In this document: one piece after another, positions 1 through 8,010 of the stretch | Layout: every line of letters starts with the position of its first letter | Position numbering within the stretch: the first letter of the stretch is position 1 | Origin: Erwinia pyri | Lineage (GTDB): Bacteria; Pseudomonadota; Gammaproteobacteria; Enterobacterales; Enterobacteriaceae | Direction of reading: 5' to 3' | NCBI RefSeq assembly: GCF_030758455.1 | Contig: NZ_CP132353.1 | Location: forward strand, 3,844,001-3,908,000 | Length of the DNA stretch: 64,000 nucleotides | Program-made: the position numbers and the translations under genes | The notes under the pieces: generated by a model | What the model saw: the letters and a program-made list of their open reading frames with translations, nothing else | What the model was told of the DNA's origin: nothing | The model's database searches: none

Positions 1-676
1 GTCTTACGGCGACCGCTTACTGATTGACGATCTGACCTTCTCGGTGCCGAAAGGCGCGATCGTCGGGATTATCGGTCCGAACGGCGCCGGTAAATCCACG
101 CTGTTCCGTATGATGTCTGGTCAGGAAGAGCCCGATTCCGGCAGCATCGTGCTGGGCGATACCGTGAAGCTTGCCTCTGTCGATCAGTTCCGCGACAGCA
201 TGGATAACAGCAAAACGGTGTGGGAAGAGGTTTCCGGCGGCCAGGATATTATGCGTATCGGTAACACCGAGATGCCAAGCCGCGCCTACGTGGGCCGCTT
301 CAACTTTAAAGGTGTGGATCAGGGCAAGCGCGTTGGCGAGCTTTCTGGTGGCGAGCGTGGCCGTCTGCATCTGGCTAAGCTGTTGCAGGTTGGCGGCAAC
401 ATGCTGCTGCTGGATGAACCTACCAACGACCTGGATATCGAAACCCTGCGAGCGCTGGAAAACGCCCTGCTGGAGTTCCCGGGCTGTGCGATGGTTATCT
501 CGCATGACCGTTGGTTCCTTGACCGTATCGCCACCCACATCCTCGACTATCAGGATGAAGGCAATATCGAGTTCTTCGAAGGTAACTTTACCGAATATGA
601 AGAGTACAAGAAGCGTACGCTGGGCGCCGAAGCGCTGGAGCCAAAACGCATCAAGTACAAGCGCATGACCAAATAG
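1..676 (+). CDS. ettA: Energy-dependent translational throttle protein EttA (5' end outside window)
   Basis: About 224 C-terminal residues of the ABC-F ATPase EttA are present; the frame is open from base 2 and the first ATP site and arm domain lie upstream of the window. The second nucleotide-binding domain is complete: Walker A GPNGAGKST, signature LSGGERGR, and Walker B LLLDEPTNDLD. The end, EPKRIKYKRMTK, is typical of EttA. By family knowledge the protein binds the ribosomal E site and gates the first elongation step according to the ATP/ADP ratio. It is cytoplasmic. A compact terminator follows at 849-870, and nadR lies further along, as in the E. coli slt-ettA-nadR neighbourhood. The T6SS module has been inserted between the two. 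Confidence 0.95.
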   Translation, partial: SYGDRLLIDDLTFSVPKGAIVGIIGPNGAGKSTLFRMMSGQEEPDSGSIVLGDTVKLASVDQFRDSMDNSKTVWEEVSGGQDIMRIGNTEMPSRAYVGRFNFKGVDQGKRVGELSGGERGRLHLAKLLQVGGNMLLLDEPTNDLDIETLRALENALLEFPGCAMVISHDRWFLDRIATHILDYQDEGNIEFFEGNFTEYEEYKKRTLGAEALEPKRIKYKRMTK

Positions 677-848
677 TGTAAAAACGGCGGTAGCCGTTGG
701 TAACAGGTATATGCGAGATAGATCTTTGAGAGACCGTGAAGTAAGGGCCTGAATGCAGTTACGCTGAAAAAACAGTTCGGGTTTCTGCTGTCTCGTGTAC
801 CCAATTACCATCCGAATCAAAAGTACCCTAACTATTGATTCGGCGATC

Positions 849-870
849 AACCCGCCCCGGCGGGTTTTTT
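849..870 (+). terminator. Intrinsic terminator downstream of ettA
   Basis: AACCCGCC pairs with GGCGGGTT, followed by a run of six T. The first copy of the duplicated immunity unit begins 4 bases further on, at 874. The terminator therefore marks the border between core and accessory DNA. Confidence 0.7.
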
Positions 871-873
871 CGT

Positions 874-1650
874 TTCCGGGTACGAGACGACTCGCCGAAT
901 AAAAGGATCTTCCGGATCACTTTTCAGATCCCTGAAAGCAATCGCCATTCCCTTACCCGTAAAACCACACTATTATTGCGCCTTACTGATCATACAAGGA
1001 AGAATATGATGCAGGGAAAAAGTCGGCTACTCCTTCTGGCGCAGGCCACGCTGACGCTTACCGGCTGTGAGGCCATGCGGCCCGACGACACGCTGGCAGG
1101 TGACGTCGACGCTTACAACCACACCGCAAAAGCCATCAACTGGTTCCGCGTCAATGGGGCCGGTGCGCCCGGTATGAATGCCTACGGCGAATCTGGCGGC
1201 GCGTGCTGTATTGCCTATTCCCGCACATGGACGCCGGGCCTCAAAGCACGCGTCGAGTGGGAGGCAGATCCTAATCCTTATGAAATTATCCCCAGAGTAA
1301 AACAAGGCGCAGGGTTCGAACCCGAGGCCTACGCGCGCCATGCAGTAAAATACCAGCACTTTGTCCGCACCGTGGATATTCCCCGGTACGGCCCTGAGGG
1401 CACCTGCGGTATCACCGTTCACTTCCTGCCCTGCGACCAGGTGGAGGTCACCCAGTCCTGCCATAGCCCCAACCATCCCGACAGCCTGATAAAATATCCC
1501 AGAAAGATGAAGGAGCCCGCCACGTGCCCACGCTCATAACCCAGCCCGCCTGTGCCCCACCGCCGTTTCCACTGGAATCTGCTGACCGCCGAAAGCTGAC
1601 GCCCGAAGCCGTGATGCAAAATTACAGGCTCCTGATGCAGGAAGAGCGCG
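874..1650 (+). repeat. Tandem duplication, copy A (immunity gene plus effector start)
   Basis: From TTCCGGG at 874 this unit matches 1657-2437 with few differences. It contains an upstream leader of about 130 bp, the whole immunity lipoprotein gene and roughly the first 42 codons of the lipase effector. The offset is 783-787 bp because of small indels. The join between the copies falls at about 1650-1656, directly after GAGCGCG. Confidence 0.9.
1006..1539 (+). CDS. DUF3304-type lipoprotein, likely Tle1 immunity protein (first copy)
   Basis: A 177-residue lipoprotein. The start is ATG at 1006, or the adjacent ATG at 1009, behind AAGGA at 996-1000. The signal peptide ends in the lipobox LTGC, so the mature protein should be anchored on the periplasmic side of a membrane. 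It resembles DUF3304 lipoproteins commonly encoded beside DUF2235 (Tle1) lipases. Such proteins act as Tli1-type immunity proteins that block the phospholipase in the periplasm. Function here is inferred from the effector next door. This copy has a glutamine inside the hydrophobic core of the signal (LLLLAQATL), where the second copy has leucine. It differs from copy B mainly around residues 90-110 and near CDQVEVTQSC. Its 3' end overlaps a truncated effector start. Confidence 0.75.
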   Translation: MMQGKSRLLLLAQATLTLTGCEAMRPDDTLAGDVDAYNHTAKAINWFRVNGAGAPGMNAYGESGGACCIAYSRTWTPGLKARVEWEADPNPYEIIPRVKQGAGFEPEAYARHAVKYQHFVRTVDIPRYGPEGTCGITVHFLPCDQVEVTQSCHSPNHPDSLIKYPRKMKEPATCPRS

Positions 1651-1685
1651 CTTCATTTCCGGGCACGAGAAGACTCGCCGAATAA
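1524..1685 (+). pseudogene. Truncated 5' fragment of the Tle1-like effector gene
   Basis: A GTG-started frame of 53 codons overlaps the end of the first immunity gene exactly as the full effector overlaps the second. Residues 1-42 match the start of the intact lipase at 2311 (MPTLITQPACAPPPF and onward, with a few substitutions). The reading frame then runs into the duplicated leader and stops at 1683-1685. No catalytic region is present, so this is a relic of the tandem duplication and not a working toxin. Confidence 0.85.
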
Positions 1686-2437
1686 AAGGATTTTCTGGAT
1701 CACATTTCAGATCCTTGAAAAATAATCGCCATTCCCTTACCCGTAAAACCACACTATTATTGTGCCTTACTGATCATACAAGGAAGAATATGATGCAGGG
1801 AAAAAGTCCGCTACTCCTTCTGGCGCTGGCCACGCTGACGCTTACCGGCTGTGAGGCCATGCGGCCCGACGACACGCTGGCAGGTGACGTCGACGCTTAC
1901 AACCACACCGCAAAAGCCATCAACTGGTTCCGCGTCAATGGGGCCGGTGCGCCCGGTATGAACGCCTACGGCGAATCTGGCGGCGCGTGCTGTATTACCT
2001 ATTCCCGCACATGGACGCCGGGCCTCAAAGCACGCGTCGAGTGGGAGGCAGATCCTAATCCTTATGAAATAATTCCTAGAAAAAAGAACGGTTTTCATGA
2101 ATACGAACCCGAAGCCTACGCCCGCCATGTGGCAAGATACCAGCACTTTGTCCGCACCGTGGATATTCCCCGGTACGGCCCTGAGGGCACCTGCGGTATC
2201 ACCGTTCACTTCCTGCCCTGTAATCAGGTAGAGGTCACCCAGTCCTGCTATGGTCCACAACACCCTGACAGCCTGATAAAATACCCCAGAAAGATGAAGG
2301 AGCCTGCCACGTGCCCACGCTCATAACCCAGCCCGCCTGTGCCCCACCGCCGTTTCCGGTAGAGTCAGCTGGTCGTCGAAAGCTGACGCCCGAAGCCGTG
2401 ATGCAAAATTACAGGCGCCTGAAGCAGGAGGAGCGCG
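1657..2437 (+). repeat. Tandem duplication, copy B
   Basis: Second copy of the unit described at 874-1650. It continues into the full-length lipase gene. The leader carries several point changes relative to copy A, and the coding part has one extra codon in the divergent segment. Confidence 0.9.
1790..2326 (+). CDS. DUF3304-type lipoprotein, likely Tle1 immunity protein (second copy)
   Basis: A 178-residue paralogue of the protein at 1006-1539, with AAGGA just upstream of ATG 1790/1793 and lipobox LTGC. The signal core here is uninterrupted (LLLLALATLTL). The sequence is nearly identical to copy A, apart from the segment after EIIPR (KKNGFHEYEPEAYARHVARY), a few residues before the C-terminus and an Ile/Thr change after GGACC. 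The stop codon lies inside the start of the lipase gene (16-base overlap), indicating translational coupling. By family association it should protect against the downstream lipase. This is the copy physically linked to the intact effector, so it is the more likely cognate immunity protein. Confidence 0.75.
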   Translation: MMQGKSPLLLLALATLTLTGCEAMRPDDTLAGDVDAYNHTAKAINWFRVNGAGAPGMNAYGESGGACCITYSRTWTPGLKARVEWEADPNPYEIIPRKKNGFHEYEPEAYARHVARYQHFVRTVDIPRYGPEGTCGITVHFLPCNQVEVTQSCYGPQHPDSLIKYPRKMKEPATCPRS

Positions 2438-4560
2438 ACTACCATACCCGGAAGTGCGTTGAGGCCGGGTCACGCGGCGTCTACACCTGCAGCAAATGTC
2501 TCCATATCAGCCTGTTTTTTGACGGCACCGGCAACAACGAAGCGAACGACACCAAAACGGCCAGGCCGCCGCACCCGACCAATATCGCCAGGCTTTACCA
2601 CGCCACCACGCAGGACAGGGAACGCGGTTATTATAATTACTACATGCCTGGCGTCGGCACTCCCTTTCCCAAAATTGGTGAACCGGACTATGACAGCATG
2701 GGGCTGGCGCATGCGCTCGGGGGAGAAAACCGCATCAACTGGGCGCTACTGCGTCTGGTCGATGCACTAATTCACACCTTGACCGGCGGCAAGCTCGATG
2801 ATGACGTGGCAAAAAAAGAAATCATCGGCATGGCCGCTCACTGGCCGGTGACCGGCGAGGTGCCGCGCCGCCTCGTCATTAACCGGCTGCTGTCGCCACT
2901 GGCCAGGAAGGTTCAGTACCACAAGCCCACGCTGCTTGGCATTAAACTGTTTATTTACGGATTTTCACGCGGCGCGGCCGAGGCCCGGACCTTCGTCAAC
3001 TGGCTTACCCAGCTTTCTCCCCCGCAAGAGAACGGGCAGTACCCACCTGTCATCACCCTGCTGGGGCTGCCGGTAACCGTCGAGTTTCTGGGCATCATTG
3101 ATACCGTGCCGTCCGTCGGCTTGCCCAATCTGGTACCGGGCTTTAACGGCCATCAGGGCTGGTCTGACAATACCCAGCACCTGCCGGACGAGGCCGCCTT
3201 TCCCGGCTTTGTTAAACGCTGCGTACATATGGTCTCGGCCCACGAGCAGCGTCAGTGCTTTCCGCTCGACTCTGTGCGCCGCGCAGACGGCCGCTACCCG
3301 ACATACGCCACCGAGGTCATTTATCCCGGCGTTCACTCCGATCTCGGCGGCGGCTATCCGCCCGGCGAGCAGGGCAAAGCCTGCAACGACGTCGGACTGC
3401 TGCTCTCACAGATCCCGTTGCATGACATGTACGCTGCAGGCTTTGAGGCCGGGGCTCCGCTCGCCATTCTGCCGGAGCACATTCCTGAGCAACTAACCCA
3501 ATTGCTCAATTTCCGGGCATTCCCTTCAGGATTTGAGGAAGAATTTAAGCTCACTCACGAGCTGATCGTACGCTTTAACGCATGGCGCACCACGCTGGGC
3601 ATAACCCCGGAACCCTCATCGACGCAGGTAGGCGACTATCAACCCATCAGGCTGGTTCAGGGACTTGAACACCTCGTGCGTGAGCAGATGGGCTGGCTGA
3701 CCGCATGGCGCATTGGCCGCTACGGTAAAAATACCTACCTTACGCAGCCCTTTTATCTGCACCAGACCCGTGAAGACGAAGACCCGAAGGTGCTGAAGGC
3801 CAATCAGGATGCCCGGCTTGCCGAGCAGAAAATACGCCGCCGCGCCCGGATGCAAAAAGGCGGGGAGGAGGTGCAGGGACTGCCCGACTACGCCCCCAGG
3901 ACCGAGCAACGCCAGTCCCGCGAAGCCGCTGCTGAGTTTCAGGCTGACTATTTCGGCTGGGATCGGGATCAGCATTCATGGCAACAGGTAGTGCTCGACA
4001 CAATTCCCGGTCACGCTGTTTATCTGATGCGCAGCCGCGATCGTAAAACCGAATATGAAGCCATGAAGCGTGACGGAGAACGCCTCTTTCCCCGGCTCTA
4101 CCGGGATAAAATGGGCTGGGTAACCTTTGATGCGACCAGCAAACTTATCATGGCGCTGTTCGACGATCATGTGCATGACTCCCGCGCATGGTTTATGCGC
4201 GAAAGCGGCTTACAACAGCGAGAAATGTGGGCCAGTTACTTCCTCTACCGGCTGATTTATTTCGGCCTGACGACCAGCCGCGAACTGTCGCTGGTCTCCG
4301 TCAATCGCCAGTTGGTCGGTACCGGTATCGTGCAGGGGGCCGTCACGGTAAAACAGCAGGAGATGACCGCCAACGGAGAGGAAATGCTGGAACGCAGGTT
4401 CATTGCCATGAATGGCGATCCGGTAGTCGCCGAACCCGGTGCGCTGGCACTGTGGTCGCCATCAATTTATGCACCCACGATCGCCGAATCACAAAAAGAG
4501 ATCATCCAGGAGAAAATGTTCGAGCACGGTAAACGGTCGATCCTGGCGCATTGGGTCTAA
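2311..4560 (+). CDS. Tle1-like T6SS phospholipase effector (DUF2235)
   Basis: A 749-residue protein starting at GTG 2311, inside the 3' end of the immunity gene. The DUF2235 alpha/beta-hydrolase core is clear. There is an N-terminal block SLFFDGTGNN at about residue 68, nucleophile motif GFSRG with Ser219, Asp264 in IIDTV, and His342 in GVHSDLGGGY. These match the Ser-Asp-His arrangement of Tle1 phospholipases, which are delivered by type VI secretion and hydrolyse membrane phospholipids in the target periplasm. No signal peptide is visible, as expected for T6SS cargo. No vgrG, PAAR, hcp or adaptor gene lies nearby, so delivery must rely on components elsewhere. A hairpin at 4575-4598 follows. 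Family assignment is firm; the exact lipid specificity cannot be read. Confidence 0.88.
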   Translation: MPTLITQPACAPPPFPVESAGRRKLTPEAVMQNYRRLKQEERDYHTRKCVEAGSRGVYTCSKCLHISLFFDGTGNNEANDTKTARPPHPTNIARLYHATTQDRERGYYNYYMPGVGTPFPKIGEPDYDSMGLAHALGGENRINWALLRLVDALIHTLTGGKLDDDVAKKEIIGMAAHWPVTGEVPRRLVINRLLSPLARKVQYHKPTLLGIKLFIYGFSRGAAEARTFVNWLTQLSPPQENGQYPPVITLLGLPVTVEFLGIIDTVPSVGLPNLVPGFNGHQGWSDNTQHLPDEAAFPGFVKRCVHMVSAHEQRQCFPLDSVRRADGRYPTYATEVIYPGVHSDLGGGYPPGEQGKACNDVGLLLSQIPLHDMYAAGFEAGAPLAILPEHIPEQLTQLLNFRAFPSGFEEEFKLTHELIVRFNAWRTTLGITPEPSSTQVGDYQPIRLVQGLEHLVREQMGWLTAWRIGRYGKNTYLTQPFYLHQTREDEDPKVLKANQDARLAEQKIRRRARMQKGGEEVQGLPDYAPRTEQRQSREAAAEFQADYFGWDRDQHSWQQVVLDTIPGHAVYLMRSRDRKTEYEAMKRDGERLFPRLYRDKMGWVTFDATSKLIMALFDDHVHDSRAWFMRESGLQQREMWASYFLYRLIYFGLTTSRELSLVSVNRQLVGTGIVQGAVTVKQQEMTANGEEMLERRFIAMNGDPVVAEPGALALWSPSIYAPTIAESQKEIIQEKMFEHGKRSILAHWV

Positions 4561-4574
4561 CCCTCGTCACCTTG

Positions 4575-4599
4575 AAGGCGGGCTGGCGCGCCCGCCTTT
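4575..4599 (+). terminator. Probable terminator after the lipase gene
   Basis: AAGGCGGGC pairs with GCCCGCCTT around a 6-base loop, and a short T-run follows. It begins 14 bases after the lipase stop codon. Confidence 0.6.
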
Positions 4600-4809
4600 A
4601 CCCCAGTGCGGGCCTTTGTTAGCCGCTCTGACGCGCCCTCACCCGTTCAAGACTGATACTATTTTTGATGGTGCGCACCACGTCAAAATCTGACGTCCTA
4701 AGCGCCCTAATCACATCCTGACGCGTTTTTAATCTTACCTGCCAATAGTGAACACGCGGCTAAGTGGGTAAACTCTCAATCAGAGATGACTTATGATAAA
4801 AACAGCAAA

Positions 4810-5703
4810 TCATTGATAAAACTCCCGAAAAATGGGTGACTGCAACGCGAAGTCGATAAACCGCGCCAGCGCGGGCGAATTCAGCTTACGACTTGGGTAG
4901 ACCAGCCACAATTCGTTGCCTTCGACCTGCCACTCTGGCAGCACCTGCACCAATCCCCCATCCGGCACGATATCCTCGGTAAGGAATCTCGGCAGCAGGG
5001 TGATTCCTGCATCGCCCAACGCGCACTCGCGCGCATAGACCAGGTTGTCGGTCATATGGATGGGCGGCAGCAGCCAGCGGTAATACTCCTCTTCCCGCTT
5101 CAGTAACCACTCGCTCCAGGCGCGATGAGCAATACAGCGATGCGTTGAAAGCTGTTGCGGATGGGTTAACGCTTCATGTTTATCCAGATAACCTTTTGAG
5201 GCCACCAGCAGCCTTTCGCAGTAGCCGATGCGCCGCCCAATCAGCGATGAGTCCTGCGGCTGTCCGGTACGCAGCGCCACATCGTAGCCCTCCTGCACCA
5301 GATCCCGGACCTCATCCGAGACGGAAACTTCAAGCGTGACGTCCGGATATTCCTGCTGAAAAGCAGCATTAAAGCGCGCCAGTAGCGTGGCGCCAATCCC
5401 CGCTGGCGAGGTAATGCGCAGGCGTCCGCTGGGGTTATCCCGCAGGCGTTGTATAGCCATGTTGGCACGTTCGCTGGCCTGCATCATCTCCTGACAGTGC
5501 ACCAGGTAGCGTTCGCCGGCAAAGGTCAGATTGAGCTGACGCGTGGTACGGTTGATCAGCCGAATACCCAGCGCCTGCTCAAGCTGGCTGATGCGCTGGC
5601 TGACGCTGGATTTCGGTAATCCGGCACGCTTTGCCGCCCCGGTGAAACTGCCGCATTCGGCCACCAACGCAAACAGGGCCATATCCTGCAGCTGTTTAAA
5701 CAT
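4810..5703 (-). CDS. LysR-family transcriptional regulator
   Basis: 297 residues, normal LysR length. An N-terminal winged helix-turn-helix (residues about 1-60; SFTGAAKRAGLPKSSVSQR) is followed by a periplasmic-binding-protein-like effector domain (about 90-290). It is divergent from the alcohol dehydrogenase-like gene at 5804, with a 100-bp shared intergenic region, which is the usual LysR/target arrangement. It probably regulates that gene and itself. The inducer is not identifiable from sequence. Subfamily features resemble the CrgA/YafC-type LysR proteins often paired with oxidoreductases. Confidence 0.9.
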   Translation of the reverse strand: MFKQLQDMALFALVAECGSFTGAAKRAGLPKSSVSQRISQLEQALGIRLINRTTRQLNLTFAGERYLVHCQEMMQASERANMAIQRLRDNPSGRLRITSPAGIGATLLARFNAAFQQEYPDVTLEVSVSDEVRDLVQEGYDVALRTGQPQDSSLIGRRIGYCERLLVASKGYLDKHEALTHPQQLSTHRCIAHRAWSEWLLKREEEYYRWLLPPIHMTDNLVYARECALGDAGITLLPRFLTEDIVPDGGLVQVLPEWQVEGNELWLVYPSRKLNSPALARFIDFALQSPIFREFYQ

Positions 5704-5803
5704 AATTGTTCACCTGAAACGAACACTTCGTTAGTTATTGTACGGCTTATCATGAGTCCGCTTAGCTTCTACACTGAATATCACACCTTAAAGGAGATGC
5801 GCC

Positions 5804-6805
5804 ATGAGTATTAAAGCGATTGCTATCAATCCAGAAAAACCGCAGCAGTTTATTGAAATTCAGCCGGAAAAACCGACGCCGGGCGAATACGATATGTTGG
5901 TTGAAGTAAAAGCCGCTTCGGTCAATCCAGTGGATACCAAAGTCCATAAAGGCGCGCAAAAGAGTGGTTTGCAGCAGCCCCGGATTCTCGGTTGGGATGC
6001 CAGCGGCGTGGTGCTGGAAGTGGGTAGCAAAGTCAGTGGCTTCAAGGCTGGCGACGAAGTCTATTACGCGGGTGATCTTACCCGTCCGGGCAGCAATACC
6101 ACGCATCAGCTGATCGATGCCCGCATCACCGGCCACAAACCTGCCTCACTGAACTGGGCGGAAGCGGCAGCCATCCCGCTGACGGCGCTGACGGCCTGGG
6201 AAGGTCTGTTTGACCGCCTGCAGCTTGATAAGGTGGAAGAAGGCAAAACGTTACTGATCGTTGGCGGCGCAGGCGGCGTAGGCTCGCTGGCTATTCCGTT
6301 TGCCAAACTGCACAGCAAAGTGAAGGTGATTGCCACCGCTTCCCGTCCAGACTCCGTACAGTGGTGTAAGGATCGCGGCGCGGACCTGGTGATCGATTAT
6401 AAAGATATGGTCGGCGAGCTGGAGAAGCACGGTCTGAAGCAGGTCGATTACATTTTCTGCCTGAATGACACCGATGGTCACTGGGAGGCGATGGCAAAAT
6501 TGATTGCGCCGCAGGGGCATATCTGCACCATCGTAGAGAATGAGAAGCCGCTGGAAATGAATCAGCTGAAGCTGAAAAGCGCCGCGCTGCATTTCGAGCT
6601 TATGTATACCCGCAGCATGTTTAACACGCCGGATATCGCCCGTCAGGGTGAGATTCTGGATGCCACGGCGAAGCTGCTGGATGCAGGGAAAATCACGACC
6701 ACGCTGAACAAAACGCTGCAGGGGCTGAGCGTGGAAACCCTGACAGAAGCCCATAAATTGGTGCTGGAAGGCCATATGCGCGGGAAAGTGGTGATGGTTT
6801 ACTGA
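5804..6805 (+). CDS. Zinc-type alcohol dehydrogenase-like (MDR) oxidoreductase
   Basis: 333 residues of the medium-chain dehydrogenase/reductase superfamily, with AAGGAG about 8 bases before ATG 5804. The GroES-like N-terminal half (ASVNPVDTKVHKG) is followed by a Rossmann NADPH site with GGAGGVGS at about residue 153. The structural-zinc cysteine cluster of true alcohol dehydrogenases is absent, so it belongs with the quinone-oxidoreductase-like, zinc-free branch (the TIGR02817-type family). The likely reaction is NAD(P)H-dependent reduction of a quinone or enone, but the substrate is unknown. The divergent LysR gene at 4810-5703 is the probable regulator. Confidence 0.85.
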   Translation: MSIKAIAINPEKPQQFIEIQPEKPTPGEYDMLVEVKAASVNPVDTKVHKGAQKSGLQQPRILGWDASGVVLEVGSKVSGFKAGDEVYYAGDLTRPGSNTTHQLIDARITGHKPASLNWAEAAAIPLTALTAWEGLFDRLQLDKVEEGKTLLIVGGAGGVGSLAIPFAKLHSKVKVIATASRPDSVQWCKDRGADLVIDYKDMVGELEKHGLKQVDYIFCLNDTDGHWEAMAKLIAPQGHICTIVENEKPLEMNQLKLKSAALHFELMYTRSMFNTPDIARQGEILDATAKLLDAGKITTTLNKTLQGLSVETLTEAHKLVLEGHMRGKVVMVY

Positions 6806-7398
6806 TCTGTGCGTCGCCAGGATGGCGTTGATATTGTCAGAAGCTTTTGCCTGCTGCGAAGAGCCCAGAGCTTCTGATTATTCAAGCATCCTTTGGCATA
6901 TCTCCCGGGAAAAAACCTTACGTAGCTTGCAGCATCTGCTTATGGCGTAAAGGGATCCGGGCTGCCAGGCAGAGCGCCAGATGCAGTAATAAATGCCCTC
7001 GAAGGAACGGATTCGGTTTGGCCAGCGTTTTACTCAATCTCCAAAGACTGGATAAAACGTCTGGCCGTCAACCTCACAGTGGCGTTCACTCCCTGAAGCC
7101 AGCGATAGTCACTCTACTTCGTCACAACCTCAATATACCAGGGCAGGCTAACTGTACAAACATACATAAATATTCGTTGTGTTCGCTTCACATCGGCATA
7201 CCATTAAGCAAAGATGCTGCTTCGCTTCTTACTCATTAAATCATCCTCTCTAATGCGATCCTGTGCCTACTTAAGCTGACAATGGCCTCGCTGAAGGTTT
7301 CCCGTCCAACCCATTGCACTAAATTTCCAAAAATCTGTGCAGTACCTTCCAGTTTTTATTCTTACTTGTCCACTCTGCTGGAATCGCTCCACAGCCGG
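6806..7398 (+). other. Stretch with no convincing gene
   Basis: About 590 bp between the MDR gene and the aldolase remnant. Open frames exist (for example 6847-7239) but lack a good ribosome-binding site, recognisable motifs or plausible composition. The region is best read as decayed DNA that once held the front of the sugar-acid operon. Confidence 0.6.
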
Positions 7399-7725
7399 AT
7401 CGGCGCGCTGCTGGAAATGCACAATTTTCTTAGCCCGGCCGATCTCTCGGCGTCGCTGGGCTATCCCGATAATGCTGGCCACCCCGACGTGCAGGCGATT
7501 ATTGAGCAGGCTATCCGCAAGATCTGCGCAGCGGGTAAGGCCGCCGGTTTCCTGGCTGTGGATCCCGCCATGGCAAAAAGATGTCTTGAATGGGGAGCCA
7601 CTTTTGTTGCCGTTGCCGTAGGCGTAGGCGTAGGCGTAGATACCATGCTTTACAGTGAGGCGCTGGATCGTCGCCTCCCGCTGTTCAAATCCATGGCGCC
7701 GGATAAGGCAAAATTAACCTACTGA
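7399..7725 (+). pseudogene. C-terminal remnant of an HpcH/HpaI aldolase (RhmA/YfaU-like)
   Basis: About 108 residues match the C-terminal third of 2-keto-3-deoxy-L-rhamnonate aldolase-type enzymes. The landmarks are [17 protein letters not shown], a [11 protein letters not shown] segment, [11 protein letters not shown] and [13 protein letters not shown]. These enzymes are normally near 260 residues, so the N-terminal two thirds with most active-site residues are missing. The sequence just before PADL also departs from the family's FIGPADL. A hexanucleotide repeat at 7606-7635 (GTTGCC x2, GTAGGC x3) expands the family motif FVAVGVDT by six residues. It sits immediately upstream of a dehydratase and a sugar-acid carrier, so it once completed that pathway. 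A non-functional relic is the best reading. Confidence 0.8.
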
Positions 7726-7740
7726 TTTTTCCTGAATATG

Positions 7741-7760
7741 CTTTCTGCTATTGCAGAAAG
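7741..7760 (+). terminator. Hairpin after the aldolase remnant
   Basis: A perfect CTTTCTGC/GCAGAAAG stem with a TATT loop lies 15 bases past the remnant's stop codon. No T-run follows, so terminator function is uncertain. Confidence 0.35.
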
Positions 7761-8010
7761 GCAGCCGCGGCCAGCCATAAAGGCCGCGCCGCTGCCGCTT
7801 CGTAAGGCGTTTTTGTGACCCGTCCCGCAGCCCCTTATCCAGATGCCAAAATTTCCCTCATCCCGCTCCGGTATCCTTGTGCGACTGAACGATGCTCCCC
7901 GCCGCTCCACTTTTTATACTGATTTGGCATTACTCTTGTCTCGCCAGTCAGCACGCACCCTTAACCATAACTTCAAACGGCTGACTGCCCTACTTTATGA
8001 GGTTTATGGA

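Noticed and set aside
17..850. Long minus-strand open frame opposite ettA
   Set aside because: It is antisense to a well-conserved ABC-F gene and has no domain or start signal of its own.
7150..7166. LexA-box-like sequence (CTGTACAAACATACAT)
   Set aside because: Only the left half fits CTGT-N8-ACAG, and no intact gene follows it.
6847..7239. Plus-strand open frame of 130 codons
   Set aside because: No Shine-Dalgarno, odd composition and no recognisable motif; it lies in decayed DNA before the aldolase relic.
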